Translations under genes and position numbers: made by a program
Notes under the pieces: model-generated
Databases searched by the model: none
Seen by the model: only the letters and a program-made list of their open reading frames with translations
What the model was told of the DNA's origin: nothing
From: BQJD01 sp965652415
GTDB taxonomy: Bacteria > Pseudomonadota > Gammaproteobacteria > Arenicellales > CAJQKF01
DNA: 64,000 bases
Assembly (NCBI GenBank): GCA_965652415.1
Contig: CBFGVH010000003.1
Span: 5,395-69,394, forward strand
Reading direction: 5' to 3'
Shown: positions 1 to 8,546 of the stretch, in pieces
Layout of the letters: the number at the start of each line of letters is the position of its first letter
Position numbering within the stretch: the first letter of the stretch is position 1

Positions 1-285
1 GGGCATGGTGGTGGTCATCAGGTCGCCGATCTTGTCGGTGGCGAACATCATGTCGCGCTCGACGATGGCGGGGTCGATGTCCAGGTCCTCGGCCATGCGC
101 TGGTAGCGCATGTACGAAGCGCTGTGGCACGACAGGCAGAAGTTCACGAATATCCGCGCGCCGCGCTGGAGCGACGCGGTGTCGGACAGATCGATGTTGG
201 CCTTGTCGAACCCCCCCCCGGCGGGAGCGCCGTGCGCCAGGACCGGGGTCAGCAACAACATGAAGGCGGCAATGGCTTTTCTCAT
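1..285 (-). CDS. petC: Cytochrome c1 of the bc1 complex (N-terminal part, cut by window edge)
   Basis: This is the c-type haem subunit of ubiquinol-cytochrome c reductase, which passes electrons from the Rieske centre to soluble cytochrome c in the periplasm. The first 95 residues are visible: a short signal peptide (about residues 1-18), then the covalent haem-binding CLSCH motif at residues 50-54, followed by a YMRYQRM segment as in other c1 proteins. The ATG at 285 overlaps the stop of petB (ATGA), so translation is probably coupled. The rest, including the Met ligand and the C-terminal membrane anchor, lies outside the window. A run of nine G on the coding strand encodes Gly23-25 just after the signal peptide. 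Confidence 0.93.
   Translation of the reverse strand, partial: MRKAIAAFMLLLTPVLAHGAPAGGGFDKANIDLSDTASLQRGARIFVNFCLSCHSASYMRYQRMAEDLDIDPAIVERDMMFATDKIGDLMTTTMP
211..219. repeat. Homopolymer of nine C (G on the coding strand) inside petC
   Basis: Nine consecutive C on the plus strand lie in codons 23-25 of petC. The reading frame is intact with nine bases. A tract of this length can slip during replication or sequencing, and a one-base change would abolish cytochrome c1. Confidence 0.9.
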
Positions 286-1538
286 TTGCTCGTCACCCTG
301 TCCGGTTCGGGTTTGGTCGGATCCTTGGACGTGTACCACGGCATCAACAGGAAGAACAGGAAGTACAGGATCATGCACACCTGCGCCCAGTACACGTTGG
401 CGAACAGGGCCAGGTCGACGTCGGCCGGGCTCTTGGTGCCGAGATAACCGAGAACGACGAAGGACACCACGAAGATCGCAAGGGCGGTCTTGTACATCCA
501 GCCGCGGTAGCGGATCGACCTCACGCGGGCGCGATCGAGCCACGGCAGCAGGAACAGCATCACGATCGACGCGCCCATGGCCATCACGCCCCAAACCTTG
601 GCGCCGCCAGGCAGCCACTCCCAGGTCACCGCGCGCAGGATGGAGTAGAACGGCGTGAAGTACCACAGAGGCACGATGTGCGGCGGCGTCTGCAGGATGT
701 CCGCGGGCGCGAAGTTGTCGCGTTCGAGGAACCAGCCGCCGAACTCCGGCACGAAGAACACGATGCCGAAGTAGATCACCAGGAACACCATCACGCCGAA
801 GGTGTCCTTGACGGTGTAGTAGGGATGGAACGGGATGCCGTCTAGCGGCTTGCCGGAGGCGTCCTTGTGCTTCTTGATCTCGACGCCGTCGGGGTTGTTG
901 GAGCCGACCTTGTGCAGCGCCACGATGTGCAGGTACACCAGCAGCACCAGCAGCAGCGGCAGCAGGATGACGTGGAAGGCGAAGAAGCGGTTCAGGGTGG
1001 CATCGGAGACGACGAAGTCGCCGCGAATCCACTCCGCCAGGCCCTCGCCGACCACCGGGATGGCGCCGAACAGCGAGATGATGACCTGGGCGCCCCAGTA
1101 GGACATGTTGCCCCACGGCAGGAGATAACCCATGAACGCCTCGGCCATCAGGGCGACGAAGATCACCATGCCGATCAGCCACACCAGTTCGCGCGGCGTG
1201 CGGTAGGAGCCGTACAGCAACGCCCGGAACATGTGCAGGTACACCACCACGAAGAACATCGAGGCGCCGGTGGAGTGCATGTAGCGGATGAACCAGCCCC
1301 ACGGCACGTCGCGCATGATGTACTCGACCGAGGCGAAGGCGGTCGCCGCGTCCGGCTTGTAGTGCATGGTGAGGAAGATGCCGGTGACGATCTGGATCAC
1401 CAGCACCACCATCGACAGCACGCCGAAGTAGTACCAGAAGTTGAAATTCTTCGGAGCGTAGTACTCCGCCATGTGCTCCTTCCACACCTTGGTGGCGGGA
1501 AAGCGGGCGTCGACCCATTCCATGAACCTGGCCATCAC
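282..1538 (-). CDS. petB: Cytochrome b of the bc1 complex
   Basis: This is the 418-residue integral membrane subunit carrying haems bL and bH and both quinone sites. The four haem ligands are visible as His88/His102 and His189/His204. The second pair is 15 residues apart, not the 14 of mitochondrial and Rhodobacter cytochrome b. The Qo-site motif usually written PEWY is PLWY at residues 290-293. The length and the hydrophobic segments fit the eight-helix core. The start overlaps the petA stop and the stop overlaps the petC start (both ATGA), so petABC forms one coupled operon. There is no fusion with cytochrome c1, unlike fbcH of some relatives. Confidence 0.96.
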   Translation of the reverse strand: MMARFMEWVDARFPATKVWKEHMAEYYAPKNFNFWYYFGVLSMVVLVIQIVTGIFLTMHYKPDAATAFASVEYIMRDVPWGWFIRYMHSTGASMFFVVVYLHMFRALLYGSYRTPRELVWLIGMVIFVALMAEAFMGYLLPWGNMSYWGAQVIISLFGAIPVVGEGLAEWIRGDFVVSDATLNRFFAFHVILLPLLLVLLVYLHIVALHKVGSNNPDGVEIKKHKDASGKPLDGIPFHPYYTVKDTFGVMVFLVIYFGIVFFVPEFGGWFLERDNFAPADILQTPPHIVPLWYFTPFYSILRAVTWEWLPGGAKVWGVMAMGASIVMLFLLPWLDRARVRSIRYRGWMYKTALAIFVVSFVVLGYLGTKSPADVDLALFANVYWAQVCMILYFLFFLLMPWYTSKDPTKPEPDRVTSK

Positions 1539-2134
1539 GCCACCCCCTCGGGATCAACGCCCACCAGCACGCGGTTGTCGTCGATGTAGGAGTGCGGCGG
1601 CACCACGAGGTTGGTCGGCGCCGGCACGTTGCGGTACACCCGTCCGGCGAGGTCGAACATCGAGCCGTGGCAGGGACAGAAGAAGCCGCCCTTCCAGTCC
1701 TCGGACATGCCGCCGGCGGTGCCCAGTTCGAACTTCTTCGTCGGGGCGCAGCCGAGATGGGTGCAGATGCCGACCACCACCAGGACCTCGGGACGGATGG
1801 AGCGGAATTCGTTCTGCGTGTACGCGGGCTGCTGCGGCTCCTCGGAGTCGGGGTCGGCCAGCTTCTCGTCGAGGGTCTTGAGGTTCTCGAGCATCTCCCC
1901 GGTGCGGTTGATGATCCACACCGGGCGCCCGCGCCACTCGACCGTGAGCATCTGCCCGGGCTCGAGCTTGCTGATATCCACCTCGACCGGGGCGCCGGCG
2001 GCACGAGCCCGCGCGCTGGGCGTCATGCTCGCCACGAAGGGCACCGCGGCGGCCGCCACGCCGGCGAGCCCGACCCCGGTGGTCACCGTCGTCAGAAATC
2101 GCCGGCGACTCGTATCTTGGCTTACGTCGCTCAT
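1535..2134 (-). CDS. petA: Rieske iron-sulfur subunit of the bc1 complex
   Basis: This 199-residue protein takes the first electron from ubiquinol at the Qo site and carries it to cytochrome c1. It has an N-terminal twin-arginine motif (SRRRFLT) followed by a hydrophobic anchor at about residues 15-37, typical of Tat-exported Rieske proteins. The 2Fe-2S ligands are in CTHLGC (124-129) and CPCHGS (153-158). It is the first gene of the petABC operon and its stop overlaps petB by four bases. An extended -10 promoter lies about 80 nt upstream. Confidence 0.97.
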   Translation of the reverse strand: MSDVSQDTSRRRFLTTVTTGVGLAGVAAAAVPFVASMTPSARARAAGAPVEVDISKLEPGQMLTVEWRGRPVWIINRTGEMLENLKTLDEKLADPDSEEPQQPAYTQNEFRSIRPEVLVVVGICTHLGCAPTKKFELGTAGGMSEDWKGGFFCPCHGSMFDLAGRVYRNVPAPTNLVVPPHSYIDDNRVLVGVDPEGVA

Positions 2135-2216
2135 GGGTTCCTCGAGAGAGATACGTATTCGGCGCGATGGGCGACCGCCTGCCGCCGGCCGTCCACCACC
2201 TATTCAAAGCCTTGCG

Positions 2217-2225
2217 ATTATAGCA
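2217..2225 (-). promoter_or_regulatory. Extended -10 promoter element upstream of petABC
   Basis: On the minus strand the sequence reads TGCTATAAT, an exact sigma70 -10 hexamer with the TG extension one base upstream. The hexamer 17 nt further upstream (GCCCGC) is not a recognisable -35 box, which is usual for extended -10 promoters. It sits in an AT-richer patch of an otherwise very GC-rich spacer. The assignment is by motif only. Confidence 0.5.
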
Positions 2226-2273
2226 AAAGCCTATCGCGCGCGGGCGAGGTGCTGGGCGCCCTGCCGGTGCCGC

Positions 2274-4256
2274 TCAGCGCGCGAGCAGGGCGCGAATGGA
2301 CGCCAGGTGGGCGCGCCCGGCGTTTCGCACCCGCTCGTCGTCTGCCTCGCCGTCTCGCTCGAACTCGAGGTCCTCTGCCGGCAGCTCGTCGATGAACCGG
2401 CTCGGCCGGCAGTCGATGATCTCGCCGTAGCGCCGCCTCGACGACGGCCACGACAGGGTCAGGTGCTTGCGCGCGCGGGTGATGCCGACGTAGAACAGCC
2501 GCCGCTCCTCCTCCACGCCCGCCTCGCCGGTGCTGTTGGCGTGGGGCAGCAGGTCGTCGCTGACGCCGACCAGGAAGACGTGGTCGAACTCCAGGCCCTT
2601 GGCCGCGTGCAGGGTCATCAGGCGGACCTTGTCGTCGTCGACCTCGTCGTCTTCGCGGCGATCGAGCATGTCGGTGAGGACCAGGGTGCGCACGGCGTCG
2701 GCGAGGCCGCCGTCGCCGTCCCCCGAACGCGACACCCGTTCCAGCCACTGGCGCAGTTCCTGCACGTTCTGCCAGCGGCGCTCGGCGGCCTCGTCGGAAT
2801 CGGACTCATCGAGCAGCCACTGCCGGTAGCCGATTTCCTCGAGCAGGTCGTCGATGAGCTCGCCGGGGGGCGCGGACTCGGCGAAGTCCCGGAAACGGAC
2901 GATGAGCCCGGCGAAGGCTTCGACGCTGGCCCGGGCCCGGGGCGGCAGCGCATCCACCACCGCAGATTCGAGCATCGCCTCGGCCGCGGTCATGCGCCGC
3001 GCGCGCGCCGCCTCGCCCAGCTTCTCCAGGGTGCCGGCGCCGATGCCGCGGCGGGGAGCGTTGACGATGCGCATCAACGCGCTGTCGTCGGCGGGGTTGG
3101 CGATCAGCCGCAGGTAGGCCATCAGGTCGCGGACTTCGGTTCGGTCGAAGAACGACTGGCCGCCGCTCAGCTGGTACGGCACCCGCATCTGCATGAGCCT
3201 TTGCTCGAAGATCCGGGACTGGTGGTTCGAGCGGTACAGGATGGCGAAGTCGCCGTAGCGGGCGCGGCGCTGGAAGTGCGCCGACATCAGCTCCGAGACC
3301 ACCTGGTCGGCCTCGCGCATCTCGTTGGCGCAGACCAGCACGCGGACCGGGTCCCCGGGTCCGAGCTCGCTCCACAGGGTCTTCTCGAACGTGCGTCGAT
3401 TGTTGCGGATCAGGTGGTTGGCAAGCTTGAGGATGCGGCCGCGCGAGCGGTAGTTCTGCTCCAGCTTGATGACCTCGAGATCCGGGAAGTCCTGGGCGAG
3501 GCGTGCCAGGTTCTCCGGCATCGCGCCGCGCCAGGCGTAGATGGACTGGTCGTCGTCGCCCACCACCACGAGGTTGCTCCCGTCTCCGGCGAGCAGCCGG
3601 ACCAGCTCGTACTGGGCGGCGTTGGTGTCCTGGTACTCGTCCACCAGCAGGTGGCCGATGCGCTCGCGCCAGCGGCCGAGGAGTTCCTCGTCCTCGGCCA
3701 GCAGGTCGCGCGGCAGGCAGACCATGTCGTCGAGGTCGAGGGCGTTGAGCGCCCTCAGGTGGCGACGGTAGGCGGCGTCGATGCGGCCCAGGGACGAGCC
3801 CGGCGGCTCGGGCGCGCCGCGCGGCGCATTGCGCCAGGCCGACAGCGCCCCGGCCACCGCGTCGGCGGCCGACGGGTCGGTGCCGAACTCGCGCGCCAAG
3901 AGGTCGGCGATGATGGCGCGGCTGTCGGCCGGGCCGACGATGCTGAACGACGGCGTGAGCCCGGCGCGCCCGTGTTCGCGGCGCAGGATGCGCATGCCCA
4001 GGCGATGGAAGGTCGAGATACCCGCCCCTTCGGCGCGCGCACCGGCCAGGGCCGTCACCCGCGCCTTCATCTCGCGCGCCGCCTTGTTGGTGAACGTGAC
4101 CGCGACGATGCCGGCCGGGTCCACCGCGCGCTCGTCGATCAGCCAGGCGATGCGGCGGGTGATCACTCCGGTCTTGCCGCTGCCGGCACCGGCGAGCACC
4201 AGTGCGGGCGAACCTTCGTGGGTGACGGCCTTTCTCTGGGCGGGGTTGAGCTTCAT
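2274..4256 (-). CDS. rep: ATP-dependent DNA helicase Rep (UvrD/Rep superfamily I)
   Basis: This is a 660-residue 3'-5' DNA helicase that helps replication forks pass protein roadblocks. The N-terminus (MKLNPAQ...) and Walker A AGAGSGKT at residues 22-29 match Rep closely. Motif II is DEYQDTN at 206-212, followed by the GDDDQSIYAWRGA motif III region. The C-terminal helicase motifs (VRLMTLHAAKGLEF, VGITRARKHL) are present. Length and N-terminus favour Rep over UvrD, which is normally about 720 residues. It is transcribed on its own; upstream is a spacer with degenerate REP sequences. Confidence 0.93.
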   Translation of the reverse strand: MKLNPAQRKAVTHEGSPALVLAGAGSGKTGVITRRIAWLIDERAVDPAGIVAVTFTNKAAREMKARVTALAGARAEGAGISTFHRLGMRILRREHGRAGLTPSFSIVGPADSRAIIADLLAREFGTDPSAADAVAGALSAWRNAPRGAPEPPGSSLGRIDAAYRRHLRALNALDLDDMVCLPRDLLAEDEELLGRWRERIGHLLVDEYQDTNAAQYELVRLLAGDGSNLVVVGDDDQSIYAWRGAMPENLARLAQDFPDLEVIKLEQNYRSRGRILKLANHLIRNNRRTFEKTLWSELGPGDPVRVLVCANEMREADQVVSELMSAHFQRRARYGDFAILYRSNHQSRIFEQRLMQMRVPYQLSGGQSFFDRTEVRDLMAYLRLIANPADDSALMRIVNAPRRGIGAGTLEKLGEAARARRMTAAEAMLESAVVDALPPRARASVEAFAGLIVRFRDFAESAPPGELIDDLLEEIGYRQWLLDESDSDEAAERRWQNVQELRQWLERVSRSGDGDGGLADAVRTLVLTDMLDRREDDEVDDDKVRLMTLHAAKGLEFDHVFLVGVSDDLLPHANSTGEAGVEEERRLFYVGITRARKHLTLSWPSSRRRYGEIIDCRPSRFIDELPAEDLEFERDGEADDERVRNAGRAHLASIRALLAR

Positions 4257-4320
4257 GGTCGGGCGGGCAAAAAGGTCCCGAGTCTAGTGCACCGGGCCGC
4301 CGATAATCACCCCCTTTCGC

Positions 4321-4440
4321 GGCGCTTGGCAGGCTCCTACAGTGCCATGGCTCTCGCGCGTGATTGCGTCGGCGGAAACATCACCCGAAAAAGAATCGCC
4401 GCCAAGGCCGGGCCCCACCGTGCCCTGCAGGCGATCGAGT
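4321..4440. repeat. Degenerate REP-like palindrome remnants
   Basis: The spacer between rep and the DUF192 gene holds fragments matching the REP units found intact at 16.1 kb and 47.9 kb. GGCAGGCTCCTACAGTGCC lies at about 4328-4346, GAATCGCCGCCAAGGCCGG at about 4393-4411, and CCTGCAGGCGATCGAG at about 4424-4439. The order and orientation resemble one of the 47.8 kb pairs, but mismatches suggest a decayed copy. Confidence 0.5.
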
Positions 4441-4504
4441 TGAATCGCACCGGAGGCGCCGCGATAATCGAACCGGCCGTCCCACCGAACCCGAACCCAT
4501 CGCG

Positions 4505-5005
4505 ATGCCCCGTCTGCCCCGAGCACTCGTCTTCGCCTGCCTGTTCATCGGCATGATGCTCGGCGCACTGCCGGCGCGCGCGGCGGGCGTCGCCGAGGTG
4601 GACATCGGCGGGGAGACGTTCACCCTGGAACTCGCCCTCGACGCGGCGGCGCGCAGCCAGGGCCTGATGTACCGCGACCACATCGCCGCCGACGGCGGCA
4701 TGCTGTTCGTGTTTCCCAACGTCGCCCGGCGGCACTTCTGGATGAAGAACTGCCTGGTCGACATGGACATCCTGTTCCTCGACGACGGCGGCGTCATTAC
4801 CACCATCATGGAGATGTACGCGGAGCCGCCGCGCGGCGAGAACGAATCGATCGCCGCCTACCATGCCAGGCTGCCGCGCTATCCGAGCGGCGCGCCGGTG
4901 CGTTACGCGATCGAACTCAGGCACGGCACGGCCGAACGGCTCGGCCTCGGCACCGGGATGCGGCTGGACCTCGACCGCGAGGCACTGGTGTCGCAGGCGA
5001 GGTAG
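4505..5005 (+). CDS. Exported DUF192 family protein
   Basis: This is a 166-residue protein with a clear Sec signal peptide (residues 1-26, ending PARA). The rest is one DUF192 (COG1430) domain with the family hallmarks SQGLMYR (51-57), GMLFVF (65-70) and FWMKN (78-82). The family is a small beta-barrel of unknown biochemical function, common in proteobacteria and haloarchaea. The ATG at 4505 was chosen because it gives a proper signal peptide; upstream in-frame codons encode an arginine-rich, unconvincing extension. It converges on the DUF255 gene with a 17 nt gap. Confidence 0.88.
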   Translation: MPRLPRALVFACLFIGMMLGALPARAAGVAEVDIGGETFTLELALDAAARSQGLMYRDHIAADGGMLFVFPNVARRHFWMKNCLVDMDILFLDDGGVITTIMEMYAEPPRGENESIAAYHARLPRYPSGAPVRYAIELRHGTAERLGLGTGMRLDLDREALVSQAR

Positions 5006-5022
5006 GCGTCCGGCAGGCCCCG

Positions 5023-6882
5023 TCAGCGCGCGGCGGCCAGGCGATTCAGCGCGCGGATGTGGGTGGCGTGGAAGAACGCGTTGGCGGCCACGGCCTCGAA
5101 GGCGCGGTTCAGGCTCTGCCGGGCCAGGTCCACCAGGGCTTCGTCGTCCGACGCGAGCCCCATGGTCAGCGCGAGGTCGGCGAGCACCGCCGGCGGGGCC
5201 TCGAGCGGGCTGTCGTTGACGAGCTCGCGCGGCGGCTCCGGCGCCAGCAATCCGTCCTCGCCCAGGCGCCAGCCGTTGCCGACCCGGAAGCGGGCGAAGG
5301 CGGCCACGAGTATCTCGCGGGCGAGGGCCGCGTCCGCCTCGTTTCCGGTCAGTCGGGCATGGTCCCACAGTCCGCGGGCGACGAAGGCGTAGTCCTCGAG
5401 CGAGGCGCTGCCGACCTCGGCGCCGTTCGCCCGCGCCCGCGCAAGGCGCCCGTCGCGCCAGAGTTCGCCGACGAGATAGTCCCGTATGTGCCGCGCCGTG
5501 TCGGCGTAGGCCGGCTCGTCCAGTCGCAGGGCGGCCTCGCTGAACGCGGACAATGCCAGGCCGTTCCAGCCGGCCAGCAGCTTGTCGTCCGCCGGCAGGC
5601 GGCGGCGTGCGCGCTCGGCCATCAACCGTTCGCGGGCGGAAGCGACGAGCGCCGCCGCGGCGGCCTCGTCGAGGTTCATGTTGCGCGCCACGTGGGTCAG
5701 CGGACGATGGCAGCGAAGGTGGTGCCCCGCCGCCAGGACCGGCACCCCCGAGATGTCGCAGTGGGCGCGAACCACGCGCAGTTCGCGATCATCGAGGACC
5801 CGCTCGAGGGCTTCGTCGCTGTAGAGATAGTAACCGCCCTCGACGCCATCGCCGTCCACGGCCGACAGCGAGGCGATCATCGCGCCGGCGGCCGAAGCGA
5901 GTTCACGGCGCATGAAGTCGAGCGTGGCGCGGGCGACGGCCGCGTAGTCGCGCTCCTCGAACATCGGCGCCGCGCGCAGGTAGACGAGCGCCAACTGGGC
6001 GTTGTCGTAGAGCATCTTCTCGAAATGAGGCGTGTCCCACCCGGGGTCGACCACGTAGCGGAAGAAACCGCCGCCGACGTGGTCGAACAATCCTCCCTCG
6101 GCCATGGCGTCGAGCGTGGTCCTCACGAGCTCGCGGACCGCCTCGCGACCGTCGCGGCCGGCGAGGTCCACCAGGTAGTCAAGGGCCGGCGCCTGCGGAA
6201 ACTTGTTCGGACCGCCGAAGCCGCCCTGGAAGTCGTCGTGCAGCGCGAGCGCCTGCTCGACGAACACCTGCTCCAGGGCCCGGGCGGCGCCGCCGTCGAC
6301 CAAGGCGGCGGCATCGGGCAGATCCCGCTCGCCCGCCCGCGCCGCGAGGCCCGCGAGGCGTTCGCGCTGCTCCGTCCACAGGACGTGCATGCGATCGATG
6401 GCCTCGCCGAACTCGCCGGCGGGCATGTACAGGACGGCGAACAGCGGATGCCCGTCCGGGGTCACGAACACGTTGAGAGGCCAGCCCGAGCGCCCCAGGA
6501 GCTGCTCGGCGAACTCCGACAGGCGCGCGTCCAGTGCCGGTTCGAGTTCGCGGTCGACCTTTACCGGTATGAAGCGTTCGTTGATGCGCGCGGCGATGTC
6601 GGCGTTGCGAAAGCTCTCGCGCTGCATCACGTGGCACCAGTGGCAGGAGAAGTAGCCGACCGACACCAGCAGCAGCCGATCTCCTGCACGGGCCTCGGCC
6701 AGCGCGCGCTCGTTCCACTCGCGCCAGGCGACCGGATCGTCGGCGTGCAAGGCGAGGTAGGGAGAAGGGTGGTCGCGAAGGGGGCTGGCGGCCGCGTTCG
6801 CCGCCAGCAGCGCCAGCAGCGCGAACGCCGCCAGCGCCGTCGTCCGGCGCGCGCGTGAGGCCGAGACGACGACGCCGAACAC
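5023..6882 (-). CDS. DUF255 thioredoxin-fold protein (YyaL/SPATA20 family)
   Basis: This 619-residue protein has an N-terminal signal peptide or membrane anchor (about residues 12-32). Next is the DUF255 thioredoxin-like domain opening SPYLALHADDPVAW, with a CHWC redox motif at Cys80-Cys83. The remainder (about 190-619) is an alpha/alpha-toroid-like region resembling glycoside hydrolases and N-acylglucosamine epimerases, as in YyaL. The family is sometimes annotated as a thymidylate kinase or thioredoxin, but its function is not established. The family is usually cytosolic, so the export signal is a feature of this copy. The preceding gene on the same strand ends at 7923 or 6887, so this gene may share a transcript with the binding protein. 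Confidence 0.85.
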   Translation of the reverse strand: MFGVVVSASRARRTTALAAFALLALLAANAAASPLRDHPSPYLALHADDPVAWREWNERALAEARAGDRLLLVSVGYFSCHWCHVMQRESFRNADIAARINERFIPVKVDRELEPALDARLSEFAEQLLGRSGWPLNVFVTPDGHPLFAVLYMPAGEFGEAIDRMHVLWTEQRERLAGLAARAGERDLPDAAALVDGGAARALEQVFVEQALALHDDFQGGFGGPNKFPQAPALDYLVDLAGRDGREAVRELVRTTLDAMAEGGLFDHVGGGFFRYVVDPGWDTPHFEKMLYDNAQLALVYLRAAPMFEERDYAAVARATLDFMRRELASAAGAMIASLSAVDGDGVEGGYYLYSDEALERVLDDRELRVVRAHCDISGVPVLAAGHHLRCHRPLTHVARNMNLDEAAAAALVASARERLMAERARRRLPADDKLLAGWNGLALSAFSEAALRLDEPAYADTARHIRDYLVGELWRDGRLARARANGAEVGSASLEDYAFVARGLWDHARLTGNEADAALAREILVAAFARFRVGNGWRLGEDGLLAPEPPRELVNDSPLEAPPAVLADLALTMGLASDDEALVDLARQSLNRAFEAVAANAFFHATHIRALNRLAAAR

Positions 6883-6886
6883 GCGG

Positions 6887-7870
6887 TTACTGCAAGGCGT
6901 TGTTGACCGCCTGCGAGGCCTTGTCGACGGTGTCGAGCAGTTTCTCGGTGGCGCTCTCGCTCACCGAGCGGATCTTGCCTACCATGTCCTTGTACCAGTC
7001 GGCATCGGGCTCGAAGCCGCCCTCGTGCTCGCGAAGCAGTGCGAGCTGCTCCTCGAGGGTCGTCTTGTCGGAGACGTCTTCGCGCGAGGGATCACCGGTC
7101 ATCACCACCACCTGGGTGCAGGTGGTGGTCAGCGTGCGCGGCGTGCCGAACCCGCCCCAGGTTTCCTCGACCGGCACCGTGTCGACGTTGTAGATCATGT
7201 TGCCGTCGACCTCCTGGCGCAGCATCGAGCGGTCGCCGACGCCGATCCACAGCAGCTTGTGCTCCTTGATCTGGCGGAACAGCTGGTTGCTGGTATCAGG
7301 CATCTGCACGAAGAAGGCGACGTCCGCCTCGCCGTTGGCGACCGCGTTGATGGCGGCATCGGTGGAGTCGTGATGGGTGATATTCTCAGCCGCCGACAGG
7401 GCCTCGTTGATGGACTGGATGAACTCGAAGGTCTTGGTCGACCCGGACTCGGCGCCCGGAAGAGCCACCCGCATGCGCCGGGCGAGCGACATCATGTTGC
7501 CCCAGCCGTCGCCGTCCTGGCTGCCGGCGATGCCTTCGTTGGCGGTCACGGCGAACAGGCACTCGCGCACCCCGGTGGGCACCGCGACCACCTTGCCGGG
7601 ATCCTGCGCGTTCATCAGGGCAAAGACGTCCCCCTGGCCGAGGGCCACCACCATCGGGTTCTCGACGATGGCGTTGAAGTTGCCGGCCGAGCCCTTGCCG
7701 GGCTTGAGGGGATAGCGGAACAGGGCGCCTTGCAGCACCTCGTGAACCTTCGGCCCGATGTCGTTGTAGTAGGCGCCCGAGGTGCCGCCGGTCAGCAGCT
7801 CGTCAGCGGACGCGGCGGCGCCGAGGGTCAGCGCGAGACCGGCGGCGAGAACGGTAGTGGCATGTTTCAC
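6887..7870 (-). CDS. Periplasmic substrate-binding protein, TAXI/NMT1-like
   Basis: This is a protein of about 327 residues with a signal peptide (TVLAAGLALTLGAAASA). The mature N-terminus LLTGGTSGAYYNDIG resembles the opening of TAXI-type TRAP solute receptors, which bind small organic acids. I chose the GTG at 7870 because GAGGAG lies about 8 nt upstream and the signal peptide begins there. Longer in-frame starts add a basic segment that spoils the signal. No TRAP permease (DctQM type) is nearby, so it is an orphan receptor here. The C-terminal helix-rich tail (after about residue 270) is longer than I expect for TAXI proteins. Family assignment is moderate. Confidence 0.65.
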   Translation of the reverse strand: MKHATTVLAAGLALTLGAAASADELLTGGTSGAYYNDIGPKVHEVLQGALFRYPLKPGKGSAGNFNAIVENPMVVALGQGDVFALMNAQDPGKVVAVPTGVRECLFAVTANEGIAGSQDGDGWGNMMSLARRMRVALPGAESGSTKTFEFIQSINEALSAAENITHHDSTDAAINAVANGEADVAFFVQMPDTSNQLFRQIKEHKLLWIGVGDRSMLRQEVDGNMIYNVDTVPVEETWGGFGTPRTLTTTCTQVVVMTGDPSREDVSDKTTLEEQLALLREHEGGFEPDADWYKDMVGKIRSVSESATEKLLDTVDKASQAVNNALQ

Positions 7871-7922
7871 GGGTTGCAGCTCCTCGATGATGTATGACTG
7901 GTGGTTCTGGCGGCGACCGACC

Positions 7923-8516
7923 CTACTGGTAGGCCCCGCTCGCCGCGGATTCCTCGCCGCCCTGGACACCCGCTTCCACGGCGGCGTCGGCGGTGCCGGA
8001 GACTTCCCCGGGGGCGGCCGTCGGCTCGGCGGCGGGCGCCAGGTAGCCGGCGGTCTCGAGCTCGGCGACGAGGTCGTCGCGGTCGTAGCCGAACACCGGG
8101 ACTTCCCCGACCATCAGCACCGGAACGCGGAACTCGCCGGTGCTTTCGCGCAGGCGCCGCTGGTTGTCGATGTCGCTCTCGACGTTGATCTCCTCGTAGG
8201 GCAGCTGGCGGTCGTCGAGGAACCAGCGCACGAAATCGCAAGGATCGCAGCGCGGCACCGTGAACAGCACCAGCGGCCGCGACTCGGAGGCCGCCTGGAT
8301 GCGCTCGTCGTCGCCCACCTCGGTCGAGGTCACGGTCTCGCCGCTTTGCGGATCCTCTATGGTGCGGGTCTCGAAGCTGGCACCGTCCGCCGGCGGCTGG
8401 TCCTGGTAGGTGACGTTGCCGTACTGGTCGACCACCTTGTACAGGGTGCGCTGCGCCGCCGCCGGCCACGCGGCCATGGCCAGGACGATGAGGAATGCGG
8501 TCAGCGCTGGTTTCAT
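7923..8516 (-). CDS. Exported DUF4124-glutaredoxin fusion protein
   Basis: This 197-residue protein has a signal peptide (residues 1-21). A DUF4124 segment follows (LYKVVDQYGNVTYQDQPP, about 25-42). A glutaredoxin-like domain begins near residue 80 with a CDPC active site at 90-93 and the conserved VPVLMVG strand. The C-terminal 35 residues are Ala/Glu-rich and probably disordered. It may be a periplasmic thiol-disulfide protein; the partner is unknown. It is followed 52 nt later by the TAXI-like receptor on the same strand. Confidence 0.8.
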   Translation of the reverse strand: MKPALTAFLIVLAMAAWPAAAQRTLYKVVDQYGNVTYQDQPPADGASFETRTIEDPQSGETVTSTEVGDDERIQAASESRPLVLFTVPRCDPCDFVRWFLDDRQLPYEEINVESDIDNQRRLRESTGEFRVPVLMVGEVPVFGYDRDDLVAELETAGYLAPAAEPTAAPGEVSGTADAAVEAGVQGGEESAASGAYQ

Positions 8517-8546
8517 CGGCGACCCTCGCGCGTGGTCATCGGGCGG

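Noticed and set aside
1611..4556. 981-codon plus-strand open frame antisense to petA and rep
   Set aside because: It lies opposite two well-recognised genes, has low-complexity composition, and is a by-product of GC-rich third positions. Similar long antisense frames at 5059-6858, 7782-10622, 20462-21820, 22255-23946, 48160-50826 and 59247-60935 were rejected for the same reason.
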